A stretch of DNA of 16,875 nt, from the NCBI GenBank assembly GCA_903927685.1, contig CAIYOB010000914.1, forward strand, positions 1 through 16,875, read 5' to 3'. Each line of letters opens with the position of its first letter. Position 1 is the stretch's first letter. Positions 1-6,768 of this stretch are shown piece after piece. The stretch comes from an uncultured Planctomycetaceae bacterium (GTDB lineage Bacteria; Planctomycetota; Planctomycetia; Pirellulales; Pirellulaceae). Made by a program: the position numbers and the translations under genes. The notes under the pieces were generated by a model that searched no databases, had not been told where the DNA came from, and was given only the letters and a program-made list of their open reading frames with translations.

Positions 1-441
1 ATGTTTTCGTACTACCTGTACCTGTCGATGGCGAACTGCTTCACGGCCAAGAACCTGGACGGTATGGCCAAATGGATGCGGGCGCAGGCGGAAGAGGAAC
101 GGGGCCATGCGATGAAGTTCCTGGACTTCATTCACCTGCGCGGCGGCCGCGTGACGCTGCAACAAATCGGCCAGCCACAACTGGATTGGGCCAGTCCGCT
201 GGAAGCCTTTCAACAGGCGTACAATCACGAGTTGGAGATCAGCAAGCGGATCAACGCCCTGGTCGACTTGGCCAACGCCGAGAACGACCACGCCGTGGCC
301 AACTTCCTGCAGTGGTTCGTGTCGGAGCAAGTCGAGGAGGAAGCCAACGCGTTGGCCGTCGTCGACACCCTGAAGATGGTCGGCGAAAACGTGATGGGCA
401 TCCTGACGATGGACGGCCGGCTGGGCCAGCGGGCCGGCTAG
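1..441 (+). CDS. Ferritin (non-haem iron storage), N-terminus cut by window edge
   Basis: Four-helix-bundle ferritin of the bacterial FtnA type, which oxidises Fe(II) and stores it as a mineral inside a 24-subunit cytoplasmic shell. From memory of E. coli FtnA, the visible residues align without gaps at an offset of 17: E33 and H36 match E50 and H53, E77 matches E94, and Q110 and E113 match Q127 and E130. The ferroxidase ligands are therefore intact except for the first glutamate (E17), which would be the codon just before the window. The first ATG is thus an internal methionine, not the start, and about 17 residues are missing. The stop is TAG at 439-441. The C-terminal tail (GRLGQRAG) is short, as usual. 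A GC-rich hairpin follows at 467-497. The family call is firm; bacterioferritin is unlikely because no haem-ligand methionine context is visible. Confidence 0.93.
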   Translation: MFSYYLYLSMANCFTAKNLDGMAKWMRAQAEEERGHAMKFLDFIHLRGGRVTLQQIGQPQLDWASPLEAFQQAYNHELEISKRINALVDLANAENDHAVANFLQWFVSEQVEEEANALAVVDTLKMVGENVMGILTMDGRLGQRAG

Positions 442-466
442 CCGAAGTCAAGATCCGTCTGGGCAA

Positions 467-497
467 CTGGAGGCGCGCCAAGTGTCGCGGCCTCCAG
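467..497 (+). terminator. Hairpin after ferritin, possible terminator
   Basis: An 8-bp perfect stem (CTGGAGGC at 467-474 with GCCTCCAG at 490-497) begins 25 nt after the ferritin stop. It can be extended by three G-C pairs past a one-base bulge. No T-run follows, so it is not a classical intrinsic terminator. It may stabilise the 3' end of the mRNA or act with Rho. Confidence 0.4.
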
Positions 498-982
498 GCC
501 CTTCGGGGTGCGTCCTGCGACCCGCTGGGGCACGCGCGGCCAGAATCCGTCCGATCAAGAACTCAGCGGACCATTTGGCCTTCCAGCAAACGACGCTGGT
601 CGGCCCCCCGGGCACCAGTCGCGTAGGCCGGCGTCAGCCTGGACGGCAGCGGGTCACCGCAAAAACCAGGGGCACATCCTTTTGTCACCTCATCCGTGGC
701 TCTCATCCACACGGCAAACGCAGAGCCTCGATGTCACGGTGATTTGCAGGAAACCTGGTGTCCAACGTCTGACCTTTCGATGCACATCGTTCCCATGACT
801 TTCGTGCGGTGGCCAGACGCCTGGGGTGCCGGTTCCACATCGAGCTCCTCCTCGCGGACTTCCATGCGAGCTGTTGCCTAAAAGTCTGCTTGGAAGAGCG
901 TTCTGCCCACGTCGGTCATGCGGCGCTCTGCGGTCTCCCGACCGGTTCGGCAGGCGTGGCCTCGACTTGGTAGGCCGTCATC
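498..982. other. Gene-poor spacer, nothing recognised
   Basis: About 485 bp between the ferritin hairpin and the weak ORF at 983. Short open frames exist in several phases, but their translations are rich in Arg, Pro and Ser, as expected for shadow frames in GC-rich DNA. They lack a convincing ribosome binding site or any family resemblance. I see no tRNA-like fold or clear repeat. It could contain a decayed gene, but I cannot identify one. Confidence 0.5.
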
Positions 983-1435
983 TTGAATCCGTGTCGTCCG
1001 GTGGCACAACTACGTGCGTTGGGGATAAATTCGACAGTCGAGTGCGATGAATCCACCTTGAAGGGGGGGCATTGTTCACCGTACAGCTCGATCGATGCGA
1101 GCAGAGTTGCTTTCGGTGGAACGGCTCGGGACGTCGACAACGACTTCCTGGTCACGCCGCTGTACGCACTGCTGGTAATCAACCGACTCAACGCCTGGGC
1201 TGCCGTCTCTGCCGAAGGCGAAGGAGTAACCCGGCACATATCCTTGGGCATGTCGTCGGCGGAAATCCGGCTACTGCAAGGTCGTGGCACAGATGAAGAT
1301 CTGGTTGGGCTTCTGGCGGAAGACCAGGACCGAGCTCGATCGCAAGGCGAGGTCTGCAACGCCGCATTCGGTTCTGAGGACATGTTCTTGGCTTGGCTTA
1401 GTGAGGACGAGATCCGCCGTTTCCTTGACTCTTGA
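983..1435 (+). CDS. Weak hypothetical protein, start uncertain
   Basis: I do not recognise this gene. The frame opens with a TTG at 983 and could instead start at GTG 1001; neither has a clear Shine-Dalgarno. The N-terminal third reads poorly as protein. The part from about residue 49 on (DVDNDFLVTPLYALLVINRL to the end LSEDEIRRFLDS) has a plausible mix of hydrophobic and acidic helices and an acidic C-terminus. No signal peptide or membrane segment is evident. Third-position GC is lower than in the large genes of this window, so it may be spurious, a remnant or a foreign gene. Support for reality comes mainly from the well-formed terminator 65 nt after its stop. The opposite strand (916-1383) also has an open frame, which weakens the case. 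Confidence 0.3.
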   Translation: MNPCRPVAQLRALGINSTVECDESTLKGGHCSPYSSIDASRVAFGGTARDVDNDFLVTPLYALLVINRLNAWAAVSAEGEGVTRHISLGMSSAEIRLLQGRGTDEDLVGLLAEDQDRARSQGEVCNAAFGSEDMFLAWLSEDEIRRFLDS

Positions 1436-1500
1436 CGGGACGCGCCTACGATATCAATAGACCTGTCAGCGACTGGCAGACGTCACGTAACAGTCACCGC

Positions 1501-1533
1501 CCCCTGGGTACATCCGTACCGCAGGGGCTTTTT
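1501..1533 (+). terminator. Intrinsic terminator
   Basis: Stem CCCCTG (1501-1506) plus GGTAC (1507-1511), loop ATCC, then GTACC (1516-1520), one bulged G, and CAGGGG (1522-1527), followed by C and five T residues (1529-1533). This is a textbook Rho-independent terminator for plus-strand transcription. It separates whatever is transcribed from 983-1435 from the PRC-barrel gene downstream. Confidence 0.8.
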
Positions 1534-1634
1534 CGTTTGACCCCGCTGCGGCCATCCACAGCAGGGCCTGCTCGCCCGCCCCTCCGACGCACGCCGTCAG
1601 TCCCACCAACTTACCAACAAGGGAGGAAATCGCC

Positions 1635-1742
1635 ATGCGACGGTTCCAAGGCATGTTGCTGAGGCAGCCGTGGCAGAGTCGAGACTCGCCTCTTTCTGGC
1701 GTCGCTTCTGGCACGGAGTTGATGATCAACACAGTCTCATAG
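1635..1742 (+). CDS. Possible 35-residue peptide upstream of PRC-barrel gene
   Basis: ATG at 1635 is preceded by GGGAGG at 1621-1626 with a spacing of 8 nt, one of the better ribosome binding sites in this region. The frame encodes 35 residues starting MRRFQGMLLRQPWQS and ending MINTVS, with TAG at 1740-1742. It has a basic N-terminus and no membrane helix. It ends 46 nt before the PRC-barrel start, so if translated it could be a leader peptide or a small cotranscribed protein. I do not recognise the sequence. It may also be the remains of a longer gene or chance. Confidence 0.3.
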   Translation: MRRFQGMLLRQPWQSRDSPLSGVASGTELMINTVS

Positions 1743-1788
1743 TGAGGACAGAGCGATGAGAACCTTAAAGAACAAAAGGAGAACGAAG

Positions 1789-2346
1789 ATGAAGACGTAT
1801 CTCTTGACAGCGTTGGCTGCGTGCAGCCTCGCAGCGAGTTCCCTATTGGTCTTGGCGGCAGACGAGGACAAGAGGGATATTCGCGTGAGAGCGCCCTTTG
1901 TCGCGGTGGATATCAGCATCGGCGATCAAACGCGTGCGGCTGACGACACACCGGGCCGGATGACTGACATACTGGGAATGGCCATCAAGGACACCAAAGG
2001 CGAGCGACTCGGCACACTCGCGGACGCCGTCATTGGCACCAAGAGTGGTCGGATCCGGTACGCCGCCATCTCGTTGGGCGGGTTCCTTGGGATTGGTGAC
2101 CGCCTGGTCGCGGTTCCGTGGGAATCGCTGACGTTCCAGCACGACCAGCAGGGGGACGAGATGTACTTCCTGCTGGACGTCGACAGGAAAACGCTCGACG
2201 GCCTCCCGCGGATCGAGACGGACAAGTGGCCGGAGCATCTCGCCTTGGAGAAGGACGTGCAATCCGGTCCCTCGTCGCGTCTTGTTCCCGAGTTGAAGCA
2301 AGACGAACCGGCGGAGAACGCCAAGTCCAATTCAGGGGGCAGCTAG
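1789..2346 (+). CDS. Secreted PRC-barrel domain protein
   Basis: 185 residues from ATG 1789. That start has an AAAAGGAG ribosome binding site at 1775-1782 and gives a clean signal peptide, with K2, hydrophobic residues about 4-22 and a probable cut near VLAA/DEDK. An upstream in-frame ATG at 1756 would add eleven charged residues before the signal and is less likely. Residues about 58-135 form a PRC-barrel (ILGMAIKDTKGERLGTLAD, then a YAAISLGGFLGIGDRLVAVP strand pair), a small beta-barrel known from RimM, photosynthetic reaction centre H subunits and many stress-linked envelope proteins. The C-terminal about 50 residues are polar and probably disordered. The expected location is the periplasm or an equivalent compartment. 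Its neighbours are two small membrane proteins of stress type. The exact ligand or partner is unknown. Confidence 0.85.
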   Translation: MKTYLLTALAACSLAASSLLVLAADEDKRDIRVRAPFVAVDISIGDQTRAADDTPGRMTDILGMAIKDTKGERLGTLADAVIGTKSGRIRYAAISLGGFLGIGDRLVAVPWESLTFQHDQQGDEMYFLLDVDRKTLDGLPRIETDKWPEHLALEKDVQSGPSSRLVPELKQDEPAENAKSNSGGS

Positions 2347-2364
2347 TCCAGCAGCCCAATGGTT

Positions 2365-2397
2365 CGTCGGCCGGGGCCTCGCAGCCCTCGGCCGACG
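2365..2397. terminator. Strong hairpin between PRC-barrel and GlsB-type genes
   Basis: Perfect 9-bp stem CGTCGGCCG (2365-2373) with CGGCCGACG (2389-2397). It is extended by GGGC/GCCC after a single bulged T, with a 6-nt loop. It starts 18 nt after the PRC-barrel stop. There is no T-run on either side. It could act as a partial terminator or mRNA processing/stability element that sets unequal expression of the two genes. Confidence 0.5.
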
Positions 2398-2450
2398 TCG
2401 GAAAGTAGAAATGAACGGACCCACACCACCGTGTAGCCAAGGAATCTGCT

Positions 2451-2729
2451 ATGACAATCGGCGAGTTTTTTGTGCTCCTGGTAATCGCGGGAATCTGTGG
2501 CAGTGTCGCCAAAGCCCTCATGGGTTTTTCCCGTGGCGGTTGCCTCGTTTCCGTGGCGGTTGGTCTGATTGGCGCGCTGCTAGGAACTTGGGTGGGACGC
2601 AGCCTTGGTCTGCCGGAACTCCTGGCGATCCGACTTGGCGGCGAGACGTTTCCGATCCTCTGGTCGATTATCGGGGGTGCCTTGCTTGTGGCCGTCTTGA
2701 GTCTATTGTCCGCGAGGCGTCCGGGGTGA
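2451..2729 (+). CDS. GlsB/YeaQ/YmgE family stress membrane protein
   Basis: 92 residues with ATG 2451 and AAGGAA at 2439-2444 as ribosome binding site. The protein has three predicted membrane segments at about 5-24, 30-52 and 66-86. The glycine-rich loops and small-residue helices (GFSRGGCLVSVAVGLIGALL, WSIIGGALLVAVLSLL) are typical of the transglycosylase-associated family PF04226 (GlsB/YeaQ/YmgE). Family members are small inner-membrane proteins linked to general stress. Despite the family name, a lytic enzyme activity is not established. The length fits the family (80-100 residues). It lies between a secreted PRC-barrel protein and a 53-residue membrane protein on the same strand, consistent with co-expression in an envelope-stress group. 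Confidence 0.85.
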   Translation: MTIGEFFVLLVIAGICGSVAKALMGFSRGGCLVSVAVGLIGALLGTWVGRSLGLPELLAIRLGGETFPILWSIIGGALLVAVLSLLSARRPG

Positions 2730-2746
2730 GGTGCGTTTCACGGGCG

Positions 2747-2780
2747 AGCGGCCAAGAAGAAGAGGGGCTGGGGCCGCTTT
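2747..2780 (+). terminator. Weak hairpin after GlsB-type gene
   Basis: 7-bp stem AGCGGCC (2747-2753) with GGCCGCT (2772-2778), an 18-nt purine-rich loop and three T residues at 2778-2780. It lies between the GlsB-type gene and the next small gene. The loop is long and the T-run short, so termination would be partial at best. Confidence 0.3.
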
Positions 2781-2809
2781 GCAGGTCCCAGGGTAGGAGG
2801 AGGTGATTC

Positions 2810-2971
2810 ATGATTTGGGGAAAAACGAACGGTTGGGGCACCACGCTGCTCGCGATTTGGCTGATTGCATCGGGGGCTCTTCCGCTGCTGGAGACCACGA
2901 TCCCCGGCGCCAAGCTGATGCTCTCGGGTCTGGCGATCGCGGCCGGAATTCTCCTGCTCAAGAAGGTCTGA
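2810..2971 (+). CDS. 53-residue small membrane protein
   Basis: ATG 2810 is preceded by an excellent ribosome binding site, GGAGGAGGTGA at 2796-2806. The product starts MIWGKTNGWGTTLLAIWLIA and ends GILLLKKV, with TGA at 2969-2971. Two hydrophobic helices (about 11-27 and 36-50) are separated by a turn containing PLLETTIPGA, with a Lys-Lys-Val C-terminus likely in the cytoplasm. I do not know its function. The pattern (short amphipathic start, helix, small turn, helix) resembles small uncharacterised membrane proteins found beside stress genes. It falls below common length cut-offs for gene calling. The position after the GlsB-type gene, the Shine-Dalgarno and the hairpin starting just after the stop all argue that it is real. 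Confidence 0.75.
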   Translation: MIWGKTNGWGTTLLAIWLIASGALPLLETTIPGAKLMLSGLAIAAGILLLKKV

Positions 2972-2973
2972 GC

Positions 2974-3001
2974 AGCGGTGCCCGTGGGAGCACGGACCGC
3001 T
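2974..3001 (+). terminator. Hairpin directly after the 53-residue gene
   Basis: Two stacked stems: AGCGGT (2974-2979) with ACCGCT (2996-3001), and CCGTG (2982-2986) with CACGG (2991-2995). A GC bulge lies on the 5' side and the loop is GGAG. It starts 3 nt after the stop codon. It lacks a T-run. It probably marks the 3' end of the plus-strand stress group. Confidence 0.5.
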
Positions 3002-3278
3002 GGTGAAACGGACAGCACTCCTCGTCCGTCACGAGGCTGCTTGGCCCAGCGGCAATTTGCCAGGGAACCGCCGCCGTCTCGGTACCCCAATCCAGACGAG
3101 GACGGGGAATTGCCCCACGGGCCGGATGCGCGTCAGGTATCGGGCGATCGAGGCGTGCGTACGCGTTACCGACTCGAGCACGGTCAGCCTGGAGATCACC
3201 GCCTGCGATCCCCCTCCCCGACACGCCCGTTTTTCGGTCCGCGAACGGCGCCCGGAAGAACCTCTCTGCCGCGGTGCC
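3002..3278. other. Convergent spacer, no gene seen
   Basis: About 277 bp between the plus-strand small-gene group and the stop of the minus-strand GH78 gene. Open frames here are Arg/Pro-rich and have no ribosome binding site. I see no convincing minus-strand intrinsic terminator; a CCCGTT/AACGG-type short stem around 3227-3250 is weak. Confidence 0.5.
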
Positions 3279-6200
3279 CTACGGCCGATTCGGCGTGATG
3301 CGAAAGCAGTAGGTCCCCGAGCCGGCTTCGATCTCCACGCGATCTTGCGTCCTGCGGGCGCTGGAAATGCCATCCCCTCCAGGGCAGTATGCCGTTCCGG
3401 ACCAGATCATCTGGTCATGCTCGTGGACGGTGACCGAAGTGTGACCGCGGACAGGCAAACCGATTGTCGCGGAACAATTCGCCGGAATTACAACGTCGAC
3501 GATCAGCGCATCCCCCTGTTTCTCCCAGCCGGAGGCAATCAGGCCGCGTAGACTTTGATACCTCGCTCGCGCAGAGGTGAGTCCTTCGCCAACGTGCGGT
3601 TCGATGCGGATCTTCCGAAATCCGACGCCGTCGGTCCTGATCCCGGCGACGTAGGCGAAGAGCCATTCGCCGATGGACGCGCCCAGGTTCGGCATGTTGA
3701 AGGAGTTCATGGCCGGGTTCTGGAAGCCCTTCTCAGGCATCCAGCTGTCCCAACGCTCCCAGATCGAGGTCGCACCGATCTGGACCGGATACAGCCAGGA
3801 GGGATAGGTGTCCTCCAGCAGCAATGCATACGCGACGTCGCTCCGTCCGTACTTGCTCAGCGCTGGCAAGAGGGCCCGTGTGCCGTGAAACCCCGTGGTC
3901 AGATGCCCTGGCGGAATGATGGGATTCTTGCCCAAGGCGTCGGCGAACGTCTGCTGATGACTGTTGTTCAGGATATCGTCGACCAGGTGGCGGACCGCCA
4001 GCTGCGATTGGGCTTCCGTCAGGAACCCATAGTCCAGCGCCATCGCATACTGAGCCTGCGTCTTGTCGCGGATCTGGCCGTCGGCGGAGACAAAGCGAGC
4101 CTGGAAAGCCGTCTTCATCTGGGCCAGCAGGTCGCGATAGGCGGCCGCATCGTCGCTCTTGCCGACGGCCTCGGCCATCTCGGCCAGCATGCCGACGGTC
4201 CGGCCGTTGAACAGGTTGTTCAACACTTCGTTGTGCTTCATGTCGAAGACGATGCTCAGCCAATCGCCGTAGCCAGTGAAGGTGCGGCCGTCAGCGAACT
4301 TGTACGGAAAGGGACGCAGGCCATCGACCAAGTCGGTTCGGATATGCTCGAGATAACGGGCCATCGAGGCATAGTGCCTGAGGACCACGCGCGTATCGCC
4401 GTAGAACTTGTACAAGTGATAGACGCCCGTGATTCCAACGTCCGACCAGCCGGGCGATTCCTGGTCGCCCCAGATCGGCGCGACCTGGACGAAGGACCCG
4501 TTGGCGGACAGCGCCTGCGAATCCCGCACATCCACCATCCATTTGGCGATCATCGGTGCGACGCCCAGCGTGTAGCACTCCGTGGAAAACAGCAGGTTGT
4601 GGTCACACCAGCCCAAGCGTTCCGCTCGGTCCGCACAACCAGTCGGGAGATCCACGAGATTGTCGCGGAGCGTCCACAGGAGGTTGCTGTAGAGCTTGTT
4701 CACGCGGGCATCGGAGCATTCGAACTGGCCGACAATCGGGAGATCCGAATGGCAGACGATGCCCGTGACCGCATCCAGCGGCGGCCTGCCGGGATATCCG
4801 GTCAGTTCCACGTATTGAAAGCCGTGATAGGTCGTGCTCGGCTCCCAGACCTCCTCGCCGGCGCCCTGGCAATAGTACGTGTCGACAGCACGGGCTTCGC
4901 GCAGATAGTCGGTATACAGCGTGCCATCCTGGTTCAGCATTCCGGAGTGCCGCAGCACGAGCTTCGTTCCGGCGCTGCCGCGGACCTTGATTCTCGCCCA
5001 GCCTGCGATGTTCTGGCCCAGGTTGAAAACAAACGCGCCGGGGCGGGGTTCGGTCATCGCGAGCGGCGCGAGTTCCTGCTGCTTGCGCACCGGGGGACAG
5101 GGAGAAACGCCGAGTTCGATGTCCGGCGCCGGCGAGACGGTCACGGACTGCCACTTGGTGCTGTCGAATGCCGCCGTATCCCAGCCCGGCATTTCCAGCC
5201 GCGCGTCGTACGTTTCGCCCTGCTGAACGTCGCCTTCGCGAATCGGCCCGTGTGCCAGCTTCCAGCTCTCGTCCGTCGCCACGGTCTCGAACGTGCCGTC
5301 CGAGTATTCGATCCGCAGTTGGGCACACAGCTTCGGCACCGTGCCGTACGTGTCACGGCCGGCCCAGATGTAGCCTGAGTACCAGCCGTCGGACAGGATC
5401 GCGCCGATTGCGTTCTCGCCCTGCCGCACCATCGCGGTCACGTCATAGGTCTGGTAATAGACGCGCTTGCGAAACTCCGGCCAGCCCGGCGTGAAATAGT
5501 CCCGGCCCACCCGGCCACCGTTCAGATGCGCCGCATAACACCCCAGCGCCGTAGCGTACAGTGTCGCCCGGCGAATGGGCTTCGCAACGCTGAACGCCCT
5601 GCGCAGATAGACGGCTGGCGGCAGATTGTAGGCCGGCAAGCCATCCGGCCAGCGAACGACGCCCCAGGGTGCCATGCTCATCGGCCCCAGCACCATCGCG
5701 GCAGGCCAGGAGCTGTCGTCGAAGCCAGCAGTTTTCCAATCGGGCAGCTCGCGATCCGAAGCCTTCCAGGTCTGGTCGAATTCGACGACCAGGGGTTCGT
5801 CGCGGTCTTGAATCCGCACGATCAATCTGCCGGTTAACCCGGCGGCGCTGCTCTCGTTGGTCGCCGCAATGGCCAACACGTTCGCGCCGGCGACGAGTTG
5901 TTCACGGATGTCGAGGACGACCGGTTGGGACCAGTCGCTGCTCTCGCCCGCCGGGCGGCCATTGACGAACAGCGCAAAGCCGTTGTCGCAGGTCAGATAG
6001 AACCTGGCCTCCCGAATGAGCGTTGCGGCCGGCAATTGCAGCACTCGCCGAAAGTAACGAACGCCCGGCGGAGCAACCGCCTGGGGACTTCCCTCCGGAT
6101 ACCAAACCCAACGATACGATTCGGACGCGTAGCCTGGAGCGCGGACGGCCTCCCCAATCCACTTCGCGACGCGCCATTCCTGTGGTCCGAGCAAGCCCAT

Positions 6201-6626
6201 CGTCCACCGTGCCGGCGTGCTCCAGCTGGAAGCCTCGTCTTCCCTTCCCCATACGCGGACCTTCCAAAAGCACTGCCCGCCCGACCGCAGCGGTTGCCCG
6301 GCATACTCAACGTGCACCGACTGGTCCGACCGCACCTTGCCGCTGTCCCACAGGTCGCCGCGCTGCTCTTGCAGCAGGGATGCGCTCGAGGCCACCAGCA
6401 CCTGGTATGCCGTCTGAGTCTGCCCGCGCGCGTCCGAAAGGAAGCTCCAACTCAGGCGCGGCTTGGTTTCCTCAATGCCCAGCGGCTCGGTCAAGTACTC
6501 GCAGCGCAGGCCCGTCGGCTCCAGTTGTGCCGCAACCAGCGCCGTCGGCGCCGCCATGGCGACAAGCAGCCCGAGTCCCAGCCAGGGAGACATTCTCAAA
6601 CTTCGCGTGATGTCGGTGGTTCGCAT
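3279..6626 (-). CDS. Secreted GH78-family alpha-L-rhamnosidase-like protein
   Basis: 1115 residues from ATG at 6626. The open frame continues upstream to 6821, but those residues do not look coding; ATG 6593 would give a shorter signal. The signal peptide has a core LGLGLLVAMAAPTALVA and probable cleavage at VAA/QLEP. Domains in order are an Ig-like domain (about 36-140), an extra beta-sandwich (about 190-335, CDNGFALFVNG), the usual N-terminal beta-sandwich PF08531 (about 340-510, LGCYAAHLNG, DGWYSGYIWAG), the PF05592 sandwich (about 530-620), an alpha/alpha barrel (about 625-975) and a C-terminal sandwich. E669 (AERLGW) and E957 (SIWERWDSW) match the family's catalytic acid and base. The usual Asp six residues before E669 is Gly663, and the Asp seven after it is His676. 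Family enzymes release terminal alpha-L-rhamnose. The substrate here is uncertain. Confidence 0.88.
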   Translation of the reverse strand: MRTTDITRSLRMSPWLGLGLLVAMAAPTALVAAQLEPTGLRCEYLTEPLGIEETKPRLSWSFLSDARGQTQTAYQVLVASSASLLQEQRGDLWDSGKVRSDQSVHVEYAGQPLRSGGQCFWKVRVWGREDEASSWSTPARWTMGLLGPQEWRVAKWIGEAVRAPGYASESYRWVWYPEGSPQAVAPPGVRYFRRVLQLPAATLIREARFYLTCDNGFALFVNGRPAGESSDWSQPVVLDIREQLVAGANVLAIAATNESSAAGLTGRLIVRIQDRDEPLVVEFDQTWKASDRELPDWKTAGFDDSSWPAAMVLGPMSMAPWGVVRWPDGLPAYNLPPAVYLRRAFSVAKPIRRATLYATALGCYAAHLNGGRVGRDYFTPGWPEFRKRVYYQTYDVTAMVRQGENAIGAILSDGWYSGYIWAGRDTYGTVPKLCAQLRIEYSDGTFETVATDESWKLAHGPIREGDVQQGETYDARLEMPGWDTAAFDSTKWQSVTVSPAPDIELGVSPCPPVRKQQELAPLAMTEPRPGAFVFNLGQNIAGWARIKVRGSAGTKLVLRHSGMLNQDGTLYTDYLREARAVDTYYCQGAGEEVWEPSTTYHGFQYVELTGYPGRPPLDAVTGIVCHSDLPIVGQFECSDARVNKLYSNLLWTLRDNLVDLPTGCADRAERLGWCDHNLLFSTECYTLGVAPMIAKWMVDVRDSQALSANGSFVQVAPIWGDQESPGWSDVGITGVYHLYKFYGDTRVVLRHYASMARYLEHIRTDLVDGLRPFPYKFADGRTFTGYGDWLSIVFDMKHNEVLNNLFNGRTVGMLAEMAEAVGKSDDAAAYRDLLAQMKTAFQARFVSADGQIRDKTQAQYAMALDYGFLTEAQSQLAVRHLVDDILNNSHQQTFADALGKNPIIPPGHLTTGFHGTRALLPALSKYGRSDVAYALLLEDTYPSWLYPVQIGATSIWERWDSWMPEKGFQNPAMNSFNMPNLGASIGEWLFAYVAGIRTDGVGFRKIRIEPHVGEGLTSARARYQSLRGLIASGWEKQGDALIVDVVIPANCSATIGLPVRGHTSVTVHEHDQMIWSGTAYCPGGDGISSARRTQDRVEIEAGSGTYCFRITPNRP

Positions 6627-6674
6627 GGCGGCGTGACATTCGTTGGACGGGAGTTGCTCGAATTGCAGCCGGAG

Positions 6675-6705
6675 GCCGACGGAATCGGGAGCCGATTCCG
6701 TCGGC
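6675..6705. terminator. 14-bp perfect hairpin between hydrolase and GH78 genes
   Basis: A perfect stem of 14 bp (6675-6688 with 6692-6705) with a GAG loop, built on CCGACGGAATCGG and its complement. It lies between the stop of the upstream minus-strand hydrolase gene (6769) and the GH78 start (6626). There is no T-run on the minus strand. It could end or attenuate transcription from the hydrolase gene, or protect the upstream mRNA from 3' decay. Confidence 0.5.
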
Positions 6706-6768
6706 GACTTCTTGAAACGCTGACGCGATGTTCGAGCTTCCGGCAGTATATGGAATGCGACGCAAGCA

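Noticed and set aside
916..1383. 155-residue minus-strand open frame
   Set aside because: Ser/Arg/Pro-rich N-terminal half and no ribosome binding site. A stretch near its end reads somewhat better, but I could not link it to a family, and the terminator at 1501-1533 favours plus-strand transcription.
3555..5378. 607-residue plus-strand open frame opposite the GH78 gene
   Set aside because: It mirrors the GH78 coding frame, has no ribosome binding site or family resemblance, and is explained by high GC on the opposite strand of a real gene.
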